Shown here: positions 29,319-38,726 of the stretch, one piece after another | Layout of the letters: the number at the start of each line of letters is the position of its first letter | Numbering within the stretch: position 1 is the first letter of the stretch | Assembly (NCBI RefSeq): GCF_000724545.1 | Contig: NZ_JHBV01000016.1 | Location: forward strand, 1 to 64,000 | Direction: 5' to 3' | Origin: Aureispira sp. CCB-QB1 | Lineage (GTDB): Bacteria; Bacteroidota; Bacteroidia; Chitinophagales; Saprospiraceae | DNA length: 64,000 bases | Made by a program: the position numbers and the translations under genes | The notes under the pieces: generated by a model | The model's input: the letters and a program-made list of their open reading frames with translations, nothing else | What the model was told of the DNA's origin: nothing | The model's database searches: none

Positions 29319-29747
29319 TATTAAACTTTTTTAAACCAGCCAACAATTAAAAGGATTGCAGTTGGGGTTGCGCCCCTAAAACGTTGACATTTAGTCTTAT
29401 ATTAAAAATAGTTTTGTACTAATTTCCTACCTGCTAAAAACTACGTTGACTGCTTACTTTTTTAGTACGCACACCAATTTCAGTGAATGGCAGTTTAACT
29501 ATATTGCTTGTTGCTACAAGAAACCCTGCCCATGTAAACTTATGAAGTAATATTTAGCAGGTTATTAGCCTGCAAAAGAGGTCAAAACCCTCATTTTATT
29601 GGCTTTGGCGTGAAGTTATGCTTTTTTGGCTTATGTAGAAAACATAAAGCAGACTAAATTTCTCGATTTTGTACTCTTGAACCCTTCTTTATTCTTTATT
29701 GCAGTTCGATTCTAAATTTATCACAGCACAATTTTTTTCTAAAGCAC
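29319..29747. other. Intergenic region with short GC-rich repeat
   Basis: No gene is seen in 429 nt. GGTTGCGCCCCTAAAA (29366-29381) is nearly the inverse of TTTTAGGGACGCAACC at 36824-36839 (15 of 16 positions), and its GGGG/CCCC pair (29364-29367 and 29373-29376) makes a tight hairpin. The rest is AT-rich with no promoter pair I would call. Confidence 0.4.
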
Positions 29748-30431
29748 CTACCGCTTTTTTCTCTTTTCTTTCTCTCTTTTTTCATAAGCCTTCACCCACG
29801 CTTTTCTTTCTTTGTTGCTAATTGCATTTAATTCTTCAATCAAAACAATTTCTTTATAAAAAGGATATTTTTGAGTCACCACATCGTACAATTCTATATC
29901 TTTCCAAACGATCTCTACCACTGTGTTTTTATAAGGTTTGATACCATTCATAAAACGAGTAGAGCCATCAAATTCTCGAAACCAGATAAATTCTAAAGTT
30001 TCGTTTTTTTCTGTCAAAATAGTAATGATAGGAAACTGTTGATTGGTATTAAAATCATAGAGAAGTCCAATATTAGAATGCTGTTCTTGTTTTATTTCCT
30101 TGATTTGCTCTTTTCCCATTTGCTTGGCAAATTTTCGAAAGCCTGTACAGTTTTTGAGTAGGTATTGATGCATTTTTTGCGCCACCTTTAACATTCCTCC
30201 ACTATCCTCCAAACTCGTATTATTCTCCTTTAAAACACCTGTCAAGTTGGTATATAAGGCTTCTTCTATACAGCTATCTGCTTTGGTAGAAAGGTATTCT
30301 TTGTCTATTTGTAAAAAGTCAATCGCATCAAAACAGGCGCACGCTTTACCAAAAGCTTCCTCAGTTGCTGGTATTTGTCCTAGCAACAACATAGGGCAAA
30401 GAATCAATCCTATGACAAAGCACTTACTCAT
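29748..30431 (-). CDS. Secreted protein of unknown function
   Basis: The 227-aa protein has a signal peptide (LILCPMLLLGQIPA). The mature part has three cysteines in the first 60 residues (ACACFDAI and SCIEEAL) and a fourth in NCTGFRKF, and ends in a very basic helix (KREKEKRKKR). The middle segment FPIITILTEKNETLEFIWFREFDGSTRF reads like a small beta-sheet domain, seen in other uncharacterised Bacteroidota proteins. Its start overlaps the end of the TPR gene at 30424 by 8 nt on the same strand, so translation is probably coupled and the products may work together. No function can be assigned. Confidence 0.65.
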   Translation of the reverse strand: MSKCFVIGLILCPMLLLGQIPATEEAFGKACACFDAIDFLQIDKEYLSTKADSCIEEALYTNLTGVLKENNTSLEDSGGMLKVAQKMHQYLLKNCTGFRKFAKQMGKEQIKEIKQEQHSNIGLLYDFNTNQQFPIITILTEKNETLEFIWFREFDGSTRFMNGIKPYKNTVVEIVWKDIELYDVVTQKYPFYKEIVLIEELNAISNKERKAWVKAYEKREKEKRKKR

Positions 30432-31554
30432 CTCGTTGTTGTGTCACTTTATAAACGTTTTTGAGTTCCTTATTCAGTTTTTGGTAACGGTCGCTGTCTC
30501 TTCCTTCCAATCGTTGAACAATACCTTTTGCTTTCAAATATAACTTGGCAGCTTCTGAACTATCCTCTATCAACATATAAAAAGCAGCTAGATCAGCCAA
30601 TGCGTCCGAAAATGCGAGACTCTCTGTACCGTGTATTTGTTCTGCATTTTGTAAGAGTTTGGTATAAATTAATTTAGCACCTGTGTATTCTCCTATTCGA
30701 ACATAGATAGAAGCCAAATTATAAGCTAGAGGAAGATACAAATCGGTTCCTCTAGTCAAATCCATTGTTGCCAAGTACAGCTGTTCACCTTTTTTATAGT
30801 TTTCAAAATCTTCAAAAACACTAAACAAACTATACATATCCGTAACAATTTTATCAGAGATAACACCACCAGAACTATTCAAAACATATTGCACCGTTTT
30901 AGACGTTTCTCTTAAAGCAACCTCGTTTGTCAAATCATAAGCTTGTTGAGCTCCAATGGCTTTATATGTAGAAGCTAGCGTGATTAGGCTACGTACTAAA
31001 ATAATTTTCACATCCAAATAAATACGATACGCATTTCTTTGTCGATCTCTATCTTTGATTGCATCAATCGACCGATTAAAATCTTGAATAGGATAATAAC
31101 GCTGATTAAGTGGATTCTTTATTTTAATGTTTTTAACTTCCCAACATAACTTTTCAGTTTGCTCATAGTTTCCAAGTTGCATCTCGGCATCTGCCAAATG
31201 CGACAAAGTGGAAGCATAAGTCAACGATTGTTTGCCATAAATTGTCGCTGCGACATCAACTAGTTCTTGTCTAATTTTCTGAGTCAAATTCCAATCTCCT
31301 GCTGCTGCGCTTGCTCTTGCGGTTTTGGTCAACACCAACCCATACACCGATTCCTTTCTATGATAACGCTCTTTTGCCAAGTTCATCATTTCCAAAGCAT
31401 AGGGCAAAGATGCTGCATACATACGCTTTGTATGGTAATTATCCACTGCTTCTGTCAACTCCTCCCAAGACAAGTCACTAATATTCCCCTCTTGCCCACG
31501 CAAACAAAAAGGAAGTGCCACACAGGCACATAACAAACTCAAGGATAACAACAT
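30424..31554 (-). CDS. Secreted TPR-repeat protein
   Basis: The start at 31554 gives 376 aa with a signal sequence (MLLSLSLLCACVALPFCLRGQ); the frame is open 29 codons further up, without a signal-like beginning. The mature protein is helical with tetratricopeptide repeats: examples are LSHLADAEMQLGNYEQTEKL, YNLASIYVRIGEYTGAKLIY and LADLAAFYMLIEDSSEAAKL, the last three following the A-x-x-Y spacing. TPR proteins act as scaffolds, here in the periplasm or at the outer membrane. It is the first gene of a two-gene unit with the secreted protein at 29748 (8-nt overlap). The partner is unknown. Confidence 0.8.
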   Translation of the reverse strand: MLLSLSLLCACVALPFCLRGQEGNISDLSWEELTEAVDNYHTKRMYAASLPYALEMMNLAKERYHRKESVYGLVLTKTARASAAAGDWNLTQKIRQELVDVAATIYGKQSLTYASTLSHLADAEMQLGNYEQTEKLCWEVKNIKIKNPLNQRYYPIQDFNRSIDAIKDRDRQRNAYRIYLDVKIILVRSLITLASTYKAIGAQQAYDLTNEVALRETSKTVQYVLNSSGGVISDKIVTDMYSLFSVFEDFENYKKGEQLYLATMDLTRGTDLYLPLAYNLASIYVRIGEYTGAKLIYTKLLQNAEQIHGTESLAFSDALADLAAFYMLIEDSSEAAKLYLKAKGIVQRLEGRDSDRYQKLNKELKNVYKVTQQRDE

Positions 31555-31799
31555 GATAATTTTTTTTACACTAAAATACGATGTTTGTAATTTGGGGAGT
31601 TTTTCTATATAAATATTTAAAAAACATATACTTTTATCCAAAAAAGGGCTATGCTCTATTTCATAATAATGTCTAATATACTAGTTCTATTGCATTTTTA
31701 AGCAAAAGTGTATCTATTAAACGACATTTTAGCCTTATCTTGCATACCATCTCGATTTATATAAAAATAGTCTACTTACAAATACATTTACCAAAAATC

Positions 31800-32726
31800 A
31801 TGTGGGAGTCCATTCAAACCATCTTAAATTTCAAAAACCCCGTTGCCTATGCCATTCCATTTTTTGCTCTATTCATAGGAGCAGAAGTTTATTTGAATTA
31901 CCGAGAACGTTCTGACAATTATCAACTAAAAGATTCGGCAGCTAGTATTTCGATGGGGATCGGCTCTGTTGTTATTGATATTTTAACTAAGTCAGCCGCA
32001 TTTTTTCTCTTTAATTTTATTTATGTCAATTATGGCTTATTCAATGAAGCACTAAGTTATACCCTTTTAGGTTGGGTCTTGTTATTCTTTTTAGATGACT
32101 TTACCTTTTACTGGCATCATCGTTTTTCTCATCAAGTGCGCCTGTTGTGGGCAGCGCATGTCAACCATCATTCGTCGCAACATTACAATTTAAGTACTGC
32201 TTTGCGTCAAAGTTGGTCTGAGCTATTTTATAAATACCTTTGGTTCCTTTGGCTACCATTTTTGGGTTTTCCACCATTGATGATTCTAACACAGATTTCA
32301 ATTAGTCTAATTTATCAATTTTGGATACACACCAAACACATCAATCGTTTTCCTGCTTGGTTTGAATTTATTTTTAACACACCTTCTCACCATCGTGTCC
32401 ATCATGCAAAGAACATCATTTACTTGGATAGAAACCATGCGGGTATTTTAATTATTTGGGACAGAATGTTTGGCACTTTTATGGAGGAAGATCCCAATGA
32501 GCCTGTGATTTATGGCATTACCACCAATATCAACACATACAACCCACTAAAAATTGCTAGCCATGAATTCATCAATCTTGGCAAAGACATTTACAAAGCT
32601 CCAACCTTTGTAGATAAGTTAAAATACATCTTTTTACCTCCAGGTTGGAGTCACGATGGAAGTACCATGACAGCTGATGAAATGCGGGCAGACTGGGAAC
32701 AGCAACAGAAAAAAAATACGCCTTAG
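31800..32726 (+). CDS. Fatty-acid hydroxylase superfamily, AGMO-like membrane di-iron enzyme
   Basis: The 308-aa integral membrane protein starts at ATG 31800; 20 open codons upstream lack family similarity. Three histidine clusters needed for a di-iron centre are present: FYWHHRFSH, HVNHHSSQHYN and PSHHRVHHAKN. The last segment continues YLDRNHAGILIIWDRMFGTF, which is characteristic of the alkylglycerol monooxygenase (AGMO/TMEM195)-like branch of the sterol desaturase/fatty-acid hydroxylase superfamily. About five transmembrane helices flank the histidine boxes. It would oxidise a lipid using O2, for example an ether-lipid or hydrocarbon chain, but substrate and pathway are not shown. A second, more distant member lies at 45431-46249. 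Confidence 0.85.
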   Translation: MWESIQTILNFKNPVAYAIPFFALFIGAEVYLNYRERSDNYQLKDSAASISMGIGSVVIDILTKSAAFFLFNFIYVNYGLFNEALSYTLLGWVLLFFLDDFTFYWHHRFSHQVRLLWAAHVNHHSSQHYNLSTALRQSWSELFYKYLWFLWLPFLGFPPLMILTQISISLIYQFWIHTKHINRFPAWFEFIFNTPSHHRVHHAKNIIYLDRNHAGILIIWDRMFGTFMEEDPNEPVIYGITTNINTYNPLKIASHEFINLGKDIYKAPTFVDKLKYIFLPPGWSHDGSTMTADEMRADWEQQQKKNTP

Positions 32727-32917
32727 AAATAAAACAATAGTTAGTTGCGATGCTACTAAAATAACGTCCACAGAACTATTTATATCGCTTAGAATGTTAA
32801 GAGTGTAGCCTATCTACTTGTTAAATGGCTTCACACTACGAATAAAATTATAACTTCAGTGGTAGAAGTTCTTTATTGGTAGCAACAAACGATGGTATTA
32901 AAACACAATCTACTATT

Positions 32918-33940
32918 ATGAATGCACTCCTCCTTTCAATGTCTTGGGGAGAATTTTTAATTGACGTAGTTCAGCATCCTCAGAAATATGTTTTCTGGCT
33001 TATCGTCTTTCTAATTGTTCTCTTCCTTCTTTCTAGATTGAGAAATATCATGGAAGAACGTGGTGTAAATAGAGCCATCTATATCTCACGTGGATTTGTA
33101 GGAACATTTATTGCATTTATTGTCACCCCTGTTGTCTTTTTTATTATTCTCAATCTTGTAGCTATTGTACACGGCGTCAATACGATTGACATTAGTTTTT
33201 TGGCCAAATGGATTGGATTGACCTTAACTTCCTATTGGTGGCTTTTGAAATGTTTTTTTGGCAGCGAAAGTTTATCTGGTGCCACAGAAATCTATAGTTT
33301 AGATGCCATTATTAGAATTTTTTGGGTGCTTCTACCCTTTTCTATTATATGGTTCAGAGTATCCAGTTCAAGGATTGGTAAATTATTTCTTATTCCGTTA
33401 ATTATTGGTGTTTTTGTGATTACCCGATACAAAACAGCTCCTCCAACATTTATTACAGAAGACCGAGAACTTGTCAATAAAATACCAGGATTAAATTGGT
33501 TTACAGATCAAGCGAATGGTAACAGTGCTGCCAATGCAGAAAAACAGTTTTTGGATGCTTCTAAACGAAAAATCATTGCTGGAGCTTTAGCACTCGTTAT
33601 TATTATTGGATTTGTGGTTGGTTTGTACTTAGAATATAGAGTTATTGGGCTTCTTGTTACCTTAATTGGATTGCTAGGTTTTCTGCTCATGGCACCACAC
33701 GAGAAAGAGAAGGTTATCCCTCCCTCACATCATCGAGATTATCATATGAATATTGATAGTTTAATCTATCAAATGGATAGTCTCTATGCGATAGATCAAA
33801 AAAGTATCGAAGTTTATAATATTAGTATGAAAATTAGTTCTGCTTATCAAGCAAGGATAGATGTAGGGGATATGATTCGTTTTCCAGATACACTTTGTGT
33901 CAAATACGAATCGTATTTTTACGATTGGTGTAAAGAATAA
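32918..33940 (+). CDS. Multi-pass membrane protein, unknown function
   Basis: The start at ATG 32918 gives 340 aa; the longer frame begins with a TTG. There are about six hydrophobic segments: FWLIVFLIVLFLLS, GTFIAFIVTPVVFFIILNLVA, WIGLTLTSYWWLL, FWVLLPFSIIWF, IGKLFLIPLIIGVFVI and then the pair around IIAGALALVIIIGFVVGLYL and VIGLLVTLIGLLGFLLM. The C-terminal 80 residues are soluble and include two Cys (LCVKYE and WCKE). I recognise no transporter or enzyme signature. The protein is not in an obvious operon; about 190 nt separates it from the AGMO-like gene. Confidence 0.7.
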   Translation: MNALLLSMSWGEFLIDVVQHPQKYVFWLIVFLIVLFLLSRLRNIMEERGVNRAIYISRGFVGTFIAFIVTPVVFFIILNLVAIVHGVNTIDISFLAKWIGLTLTSYWWLLKCFFGSESLSGATEIYSLDAIIRIFWVLLPFSIIWFRVSSSRIGKLFLIPLIIGVFVITRYKTAPPTFITEDRELVNKIPGLNWFTDQANGNSAANAEKQFLDASKRKIIAGALALVIIIGFVVGLYLEYRVIGLLVTLIGLLGFLLMAPHEKEKVIPPSHHRDYHMNIDSLIYQMDSLYAIDQKSIEVYNISMKISSAYQARIDVGDMIRFPDTLCVKYESYFYDWCKE

Positions 33941-34319
33941 ATTTTGAAGCACCTCCATAGACCTTTCTGATAAGATTGGAGGATTCACTGTTTTTTTGTA
34001 CATTTACTTTATACCTACTCTACACGACAGTTTATTAGAAGCTTCCATCAAATGAGCTTTATGATGCTATTTATAATCATACTTAGCGACACTATTTATT
34101 TTGTAAACATGGGTTTTTGATTTTCTACAAATCATCAACTCCACAACATTCACACAGTAGTAGCGTGGCTAAAAAGGAGTACTCTCTTAGGAAACGATAG
34201 CACATAATATAGACATTCGTCTTTTAGATATTGTATTCAAACAATCTAAAACATTAAATTTTGGTGTAAAAAAAACATCATATAGAGTATTAAATAAGAA
34301 GAAATCAAGCAATCCAACC
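33941..34319. other. Intergenic region with weak hairpin and decayed repeat
   Basis: A CCTCCA/TGGAGG pair (33952-33957 and 33977-33982) followed after 8 nt by TTTTTTT (33991-33997) may be a weak terminator of the membrane-protein gene. CACACAGTAGTAGCGTGGCT (34151-34170) resembles unit B of the interspersed repeat with several changes. The rest of the gap is AT-rich, with no gene. Confidence 0.4.
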
Positions 34320-34916
34320 ATGGGTAGAAAACCATTAGATAAAGAGCGCGTAAATGATCCTTACATCAAAGAAACTTGGGTAAAGGAACTGGCTACCCTA
34401 TACTTGCAGCATGGTTTAGGCAAATTTACAATGGACAAAATTGCTAAAAAGCTCAATATTAGTAAAGCTACTTTGTATAAGTATTTTTCCTCTAAAGATG
34501 AGATTATTGATGCCGTTGTCCAATATAAAATTCAAGAAATCATCACGTTTGAAGACTTACTTGTAGATGATAATATTGATTTTTCTGAACGTTTTTTTGA
34601 GATTATCAAAACAGCCTCTATTATGTTAGCAGAAATCTCAGGTCAATTCCTACACGACACCAAAGTAAAACACCCAGAGTTGTTTGTCAAGATGGATACC
34701 TTTAGCGATCGAGCGCTCTATGCTGCCGAAAAATTTTACCAACAAGGTATCGAAGCAGGTGTACTCAACGATATTGATCCCAAAATTCTTGCTTTAACAG
34801 ATAAGATGTTTATCCAAGCCGTTTCCAATCCTAAGTTTTTACAAGAACATAACATCTCTGTAAAAGAAGCCTTTGACAACTATTTTCTAATGAAGAGTAA
34901 GGGAATTTTTAAATAA
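34320..34916 (+). CDS. TetR/AcrR-family transcriptional regulator
   Basis: The 198-aa protein has an N-terminal helix-turn-helix (about 25-70: FTMDKIAKKLNISKATLYKYF then SSKDEII), the classical TetR DNA-binding domain, and a helical ligand-binding/dimerisation domain. By family it would repress its own gene or a neighbour until a small ligand binds, often a lipid, drug or bile acid. No divergent target with a palindrome is obvious: the flanking genes are on the same strand with gaps of about 130-380 nt. The target and the ligand are unknown. Confidence 0.9.
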   Translation: MGRKPLDKERVNDPYIKETWVKELATLYLQHGLGKFTMDKIAKKLNISKATLYKYFSSKDEIIDAVVQYKIQEIITFEDLLVDDNIDFSERFFEIIKTASIMLAEISGQFLHDTKVKHPELFVKMDTFSDRALYAAEKFYQQGIEAGVLNDIDPKILALTDKMFIQAVSNPKFLQEHNISVKEAFDNYFLMKSKGIFK

Positions 34917-35045
34917 TCCATGTTCTTCTCTATTTTTAACAGTAGACTTTCCCTTTCGTGCTCAACAATTCTATATACTTGTTGTTCTAAGTAATTGACA
35001 CAAAGAAATCAATCGACACATATACCATAACTAGTACTTAAACCT

Positions 35046-35948
35046 ATGCAAATAGCCATTATTGACTGCGGCACCAATACGTTTACCTTAAGTTTATTTG
35101 AAGTAGATAACTCTAATCAATTTCGACGAAGCCTAAAAGATCGCCATTATGTAGAATTGGCAGAAGAAGGCATACACCAAATAGGTCCCAAGGCATTTCA
35201 AAGAGGAGTTGCTGCATTTCAAGCATTCCACGACTTCCTACAACAATACCCTAAGGCTAAGGCTCTCGCCATAGGAACAGCTGCCTTGCGTAGAGCTGCT
35301 AATCGCAATGATTTTTTAGACGCAGTAGAAGCTGTTTCTGGCATTCGTATACAAATTATAGATGGCTCCAAAGAAGCTGAATTAATTTATAGAGGGGTTC
35401 GAACAGCAGCACCGCTTAGTGCAACCCCATCGCTAATTATGGACATTGGAGGAGGAAGTGTAGAATTCATTATTGCTGATCAAGAGCGGGTTTATTGGGC
35501 TAAAAGCTACCCTATTGGCGTAGCCGTTTTATTCAAAAATTTTCAGCACTCTGACCCCATCCATATTGACCACATTCAACAATTAAACAAACACCTAGAA
35601 AAAGAACTCTCTGATTTACTGGAGCAACTAGAAGCCCATGCTATAGAGCATTTAATTGGTGCCTCTGGATCCTTTGATGTATTGGATAGTTTGAATGGTG
35701 CTAAAGATGCGACTGCTTCATTTGGATACATCCAACCCAATGCATTTGAGGCAATTTATCAGCAACTTGTAGAATCTAGCTATGAACAACGCTTGGTTAC
35801 CAAAAACCTTAGTTCAACTAGAGCTAAATTAATTGTTATGTCTGTTTTATTGATTCGATTTATCCATCAAAAAATCAACACTCCCAATTTAGTAGTTTCG
35901 GATCATGCCATGCGAGAGGGCTTGGTCTATGAATTATTAGAACAATAG
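35046..35948 (+). CDS. Exopolyphosphatase / pppGpp phosphohydrolase family (Ppx/GppA)
   Basis: The 300-aa protein belongs to the ASKHA-fold Ppx/GppA family, which releases phosphate from polyphosphate or from pppGpp. Phosphate-binding loops are visible: AIIDCGTNTFTLSLFEV at the N-terminus, AIGTAALRRAANR around residue 78-90 and MDIGGGSVEFI around residue 133. The length is that of short Ppx/GppA proteins lacking the C-terminal HD-like domains; such short forms are common in Bacteroidota. The cytoplasmic function in polyphosphate or alarmone turnover is by family; which of the two is unclear. Confidence 0.92.
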   Translation: MQIAIIDCGTNTFTLSLFEVDNSNQFRRSLKDRHYVELAEEGIHQIGPKAFQRGVAAFQAFHDFLQQYPKAKALAIGTAALRRAANRNDFLDAVEAVSGIRIQIIDGSKEAELIYRGVRTAAPLSATPSLIMDIGGGSVEFIIADQERVYWAKSYPIGVAVLFKNFQHSDPIHIDHIQQLNKHLEKELSDLLEQLEAHAIEHLIGASGSFDVLDSLNGAKDATASFGYIQPNAFEAIYQQLVESSYEQRLVTKNLSSTRAKLIVMSVLLIRFIHQKINTPNLVVSDHAMREGLVYELLEQ

Positions 35949-36070
35949 TCATTAGGATTTTTATAAAAAAAATAGTATTTTAGTTATGTTTATTAGTAGT
36001 CCACAGTGGATATTTTTATAATATGAATTAACGGTCTTTCAACTCTTTGATTCACATACTAGATAGCATA

Positions 36071-36775
36071 ATGGCAAAAAAAAGAGCAAAAAAAATTTAT
36101 GAGGAAGAGGAAGAAACCTTGAAAAAACGCTCTATCAATGGTCTTTTCAAAGACAAAAAAGAGGATGAATTGATGGGGATTAATACTGCTTTGGAGCAAG
36201 AAAAGGAGCAGCAAGAAAATACCACTGATGAAGAACAACTCTTACAACTGCAACAAGAACAGCTGCTAAAAGAACAACAAGAGGATGCTGAAAAAAAAGC
36301 AGCTAGCAAAGGAATTGCTATCCCTAAAGCTATCGCTGTCCGAGATCCTCGCAAAAACAAAGATCCTCTAGAAGGCGAAGACTTAGGAATCGACGAAGAT
36401 GATTTTTTGTTGGCTCGAAAAGTACGAAAAGAAGATTTAGAAGCTCATAATGAGGTTAATGAGGAGGGATTGTTAGGATCAAATATTCGCAGACCTCGCG
36501 ATTTCATTAGCATTTTTAGCCGTGGTCCTAGCACCGATGAATCTCCTAAGATTGACTCTAGCTTCGCTATTCTCAATAATAAATTCTTGCGCAAGGAAGT
36601 AGCAGCCATCCAACTTCTTCATAATTACCATTCAAAAGATAATAAGGAGAAAAGTAATACCCTTCAAATTTTTAGAGAATTATACTTAGAGGAGGACATA
36701 ATTGACGAAATCAAAGAGGACAAAAAAGCATACGAAGACGAAGACTTGATTCAAATCATTATGAATCGATTGTAA
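36071..36775 (+). CDS. Highly charged protein of unknown function
   Basis: The start at ATG 36071 gives 234 aa. The first 100 residues are extremely charged and Gln/Glu/Lys-rich (EEEEETLKKR, ALEQEKEQQENT, LLQLQQEQLLKEQQ), probably a long helix or coiled coil. The second half is more ordered (RRPRDFISIFSRGPSTDES, ILNNKFLRKEVAAIQLLHN and a C-terminal IIDEIKEDKKAYEDEDLIQI). There is no signal peptide, so it is cytoplasmic. I recognise no family. It follows ppx and precedes tatC on the same strand, separated by 122 and 231 nt. Confidence 0.65.
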   Translation: MAKKRAKKIYEEEEETLKKRSINGLFKDKKEDELMGINTALEQEKEQQENTTDEEQLLQLQQEQLLKEQQEDAEKKAASKGIAIPKAIAVRDPRKNKDPLEGEDLGIDEDDFLLARKVRKEDLEAHNEVNEEGLLGSNIRRPRDFISIFSRGPSTDESPKIDSSFAILNNKFLRKEVAAIQLLHNYHSKDNKEKSNTLQIFRELYLEEDIIDEIKEDKKAYEDEDLIQIIMNRL

Positions 36776-36823
36776 CATTCAAATTTATAGTTACACACTC
36801 GAAGCAGAATTCAATAACTCCTA

Positions 36824-36839
36824 TTTTAGGGACGCAACC
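36824..36839 (-). repeat. Short repeat matching 29366-29381
   Basis: TTTTAGGGACGCAACC is the inverse of GGTTGCGCCCCTAAAA at 29366-29381 except for one base. The two copies are 7.5 kb apart in intergenic DNA. Their meaning is unknown; two copies of a GC-richer 16-mer in such AT-rich spacers are noteworthy but may be chance. Confidence 0.35.
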
Positions 36840-36917
36840 TGTATTCATTTATTTCTAAATTAGAAAATATTACACTAAGAATAAAGCATAAATAAGTAGC
36901 TATTCATAAGACTTTTG

Positions 36918-36925
36918 TACTTTTG
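36918..36925 (+). promoter_or_regulatory. Candidate -7 element before tatC
   Basis: TACTTTTG fits TAnnTTTG and lies 82 nt upstream of the ATG at 37007. The -33 TTTG is not seen at 17-23 bp, so this is a weak call. Confidence 0.3.
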
Positions 36926-37006
36926 TAGAATCAATGGATATCACCGCCATTTTCAATAAATAGTTTGAGAACAAACCAATGTTCTCTATTAGTACGAGTA
37001 CAAAAT

Positions 37007-37864
37007 ATGCCTGATATAGCTAATAAGCCCGTTGTGACGGACTCCGAAGAGAAAGAGATGTCATTTGTAGAACATCTTGAAGAATTGCGCATTCACTTAA
37101 TTCGCATTGCAATAAGTGTGTGTGCATCGGCTGTTTTTATTTTTTTTGCAACCAAATCCATTTTCACCAAAGTCATTTTTGGACCACTCAATCAAGATTT
37201 CTTGACCTACCAAATCATGTGCAAGTTATCTCATAAGTTAGACTTGGGGGACAAAATGTGCTACAGCCCAGCCGCTATTAATTTGGTAACCTTAGAAATG
37301 GGAGAAGCTTTCTTGTTGCACATCAAAGTTTGTATTTTTGGTGGCTTAATCATCTCTTTTCCATTTGTATTATGGGAATTGTGGAAATTCATAAAACCAG
37401 GTCTATATCCCAAAGAACGCAAAGCTGCCAATGGGGTTGTGGTAGTAAGTAGTTTCTTATTTCTTGCTGGAATTTCTTTTGGGTATTTTGTTTTGGCTCC
37501 TTTTGCCATTAATTTTTTAGTTGGATATGAATTGCCGATGATTAATGCTGCTAGCAATAGTAATTTGATCAAAGCGACCTCATTAATCAACTATATGATT
37601 ATGTTCACGGTGCCTGTAGGAATTATTTTTGAATTGCCAATTATTGTTTTTTATTTGGCAAAAATGGGCTTGGTCACCGATACCTTCATGCGAGAATATC
37701 GTCGTCATGCTATTGTGTTAATTTTGGTTATTGCTGCTTTTGTGACTCCTCCAGATGTTATGACTCAAATTATCATTGGTATTCCTATCTATATTCTTTA
37801 TGAATTGAGTATCCAAATTGCTGCTAGACAAACCAAAAAACGAGCTGCTGAGTTAAACGATTAA
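37007..37864 (+). CDS. tatC: Twin-arginine translocase subunit TatC
   Basis: The 285-aa inner-membrane protein starts at 37007; the frame continues upstream to a TTG. It has six transmembrane helices, including IRIAISVCASAVFIFF, FPFVLWELWKFIKPGLYP, SSFLFLAGISFGYFVL and VLILVIAAFVTPPDV, and the conserved N-terminal MSFVEHLEELR, whose glutamates and arginine recognise the twin-arginine signal. TatC binds the RR signal peptide and, with TatA, exports folded proteins. No tatA/tatB gene is adjacent, as is usual in Bacteroidota. A DtxR-type regulator follows 47 nt later and may be co-transcribed. Confidence 0.95.
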   Translation: MPDIANKPVVTDSEEKEMSFVEHLEELRIHLIRIAISVCASAVFIFFATKSIFTKVIFGPLNQDFLTYQIMCKLSHKLDLGDKMCYSPAAINLVTLEMGEAFLLHIKVCIFGGLIISFPFVLWELWKFIKPGLYPKERKAANGVVVVSSFLFLAGISFGYFVLAPFAINFLVGYELPMINAASNSNLIKATSLINYMIMFTVPVGIIFELPIIVFYLAKMGLVTDTFMREYRRHAIVLILVIAAFVTPPDVMTQIIIGIPIYILYELSIQIAARQTKKRAAELND

Positions 37865-37911
37865 CCCACATCATTAATCCCAAACATATCCACTAGAAAA
37901 TTCAAACAACA

Positions 37912-38574
37912 ATGCCAATCTCTCCTACAGAAGAAAATTATCTAAAAGCTATTTTCAAATTATCAGGAAAAGATAATGAAACTGTAGCCACCAATGCTAT
38001 TGCAACGTCTATGAATACGGCAGCAGCTTCTGTAACGGATATGCTCAAACGCTTGACGGAAAAAGGTTATGTTTTGTATGAGAAATACAAAGGGGCTTGT
38101 TTGAGTCAAAAAGGCAAAGATGCAGCCATTCAATTGTTGCGTAAACACCGCCTTTGGGAGACCTTTATGGTTGATAAATTAAATTTTTCATGGGATGAGG
38201 TTCATGTTGTTGCCGAACAACTGGAACACATCCAATCCCAAAAACTAATTGATCATTTAGATGCTTTTTTAGGATTTCCCAAATTTGACCCACACGGCGA
38301 TCCTATTCCAGACAAGCATGGCAATTTTGAGCATCATTTATCTGTATTTCTGTCTGAATTAAAGGTTCACGAACGTGCGATTATAGTAGGCGTAAAAGAG
38401 CACTCTAGCCCTTTCTTGCAATACTTGGAACAATGCAATTTAGTCTTAGGAACAACTGTAGAGGTCTTATCTTTCTTTGAGTATGACCAATCCTTATTGG
38501 TCAAAATTGGAGCAGAAACTCAAATTACAGTCACCCACAAAGTCGCTCAAAATTTGTATATTAAACAAATATAA
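37912..38574 (+). CDS. DtxR/MntR-family metal-dependent repressor
   Basis: The 220-aa regulator has an N-terminal winged helix-turn-helix (about 1-65: PTEENYLKAIFKL, NTAAASVTDMLKRLTEKGYV), a dimerisation/metal-binding domain (about 66-145, with LLRKHRLWETFMVDKL, EQLEHIQSQKLIDHL, FGFPKFDPHGDPIP) and a C-terminal SH3-like/FeoA domain (about 150-220). The metal-binding residues of MntR/IdeR (E and H in the second domain, H in DPHGDPIP) are visible. It senses Mn2+ or Fe2+ and represses uptake genes by binding a palindrome of TTAG...CTAA type. Two such palindromes precede the TBDR at 4811. That link is only suggested by site and family. Confidence 0.93.
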   Translation: MPISPTEENYLKAIFKLSGKDNETVATNAIATSMNTAAASVTDMLKRLTEKGYVLYEKYKGACLSQKGKDAAIQLLRKHRLWETFMVDKLNFSWDEVHVVAEQLEHIQSQKLIDHLDAFLGFPKFDPHGDPIPDKHGNFEHHLSVFLSELKVHERAIIVGVKEHSSPFLQYLEQCNLVLGTTVEVLSFFEYDQSLLVKIGAETQITVTHKVAQNLYIKQI

Positions 38575-38726
38575 ACCTCCTACAAACTTTAGGCATATAG
38601 CAACATCCCATTGTTCAATACATTTCTAGCTGTTTATTTTGGTAATTTTTTTGGAGGTATTTTGTAACCTTTTCGCCTTTGGTGTTACTTACTAATAGAA
38701 CACTTTGACTAAACAATGAAAAGCGT

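Noticed and set aside
37007-38574. tatC and DtxR-type gene as a metal-export operon
   Set aside because: The 47-nt gap allows co-transcription, but the two products have separate, known roles and no further evidence links them.
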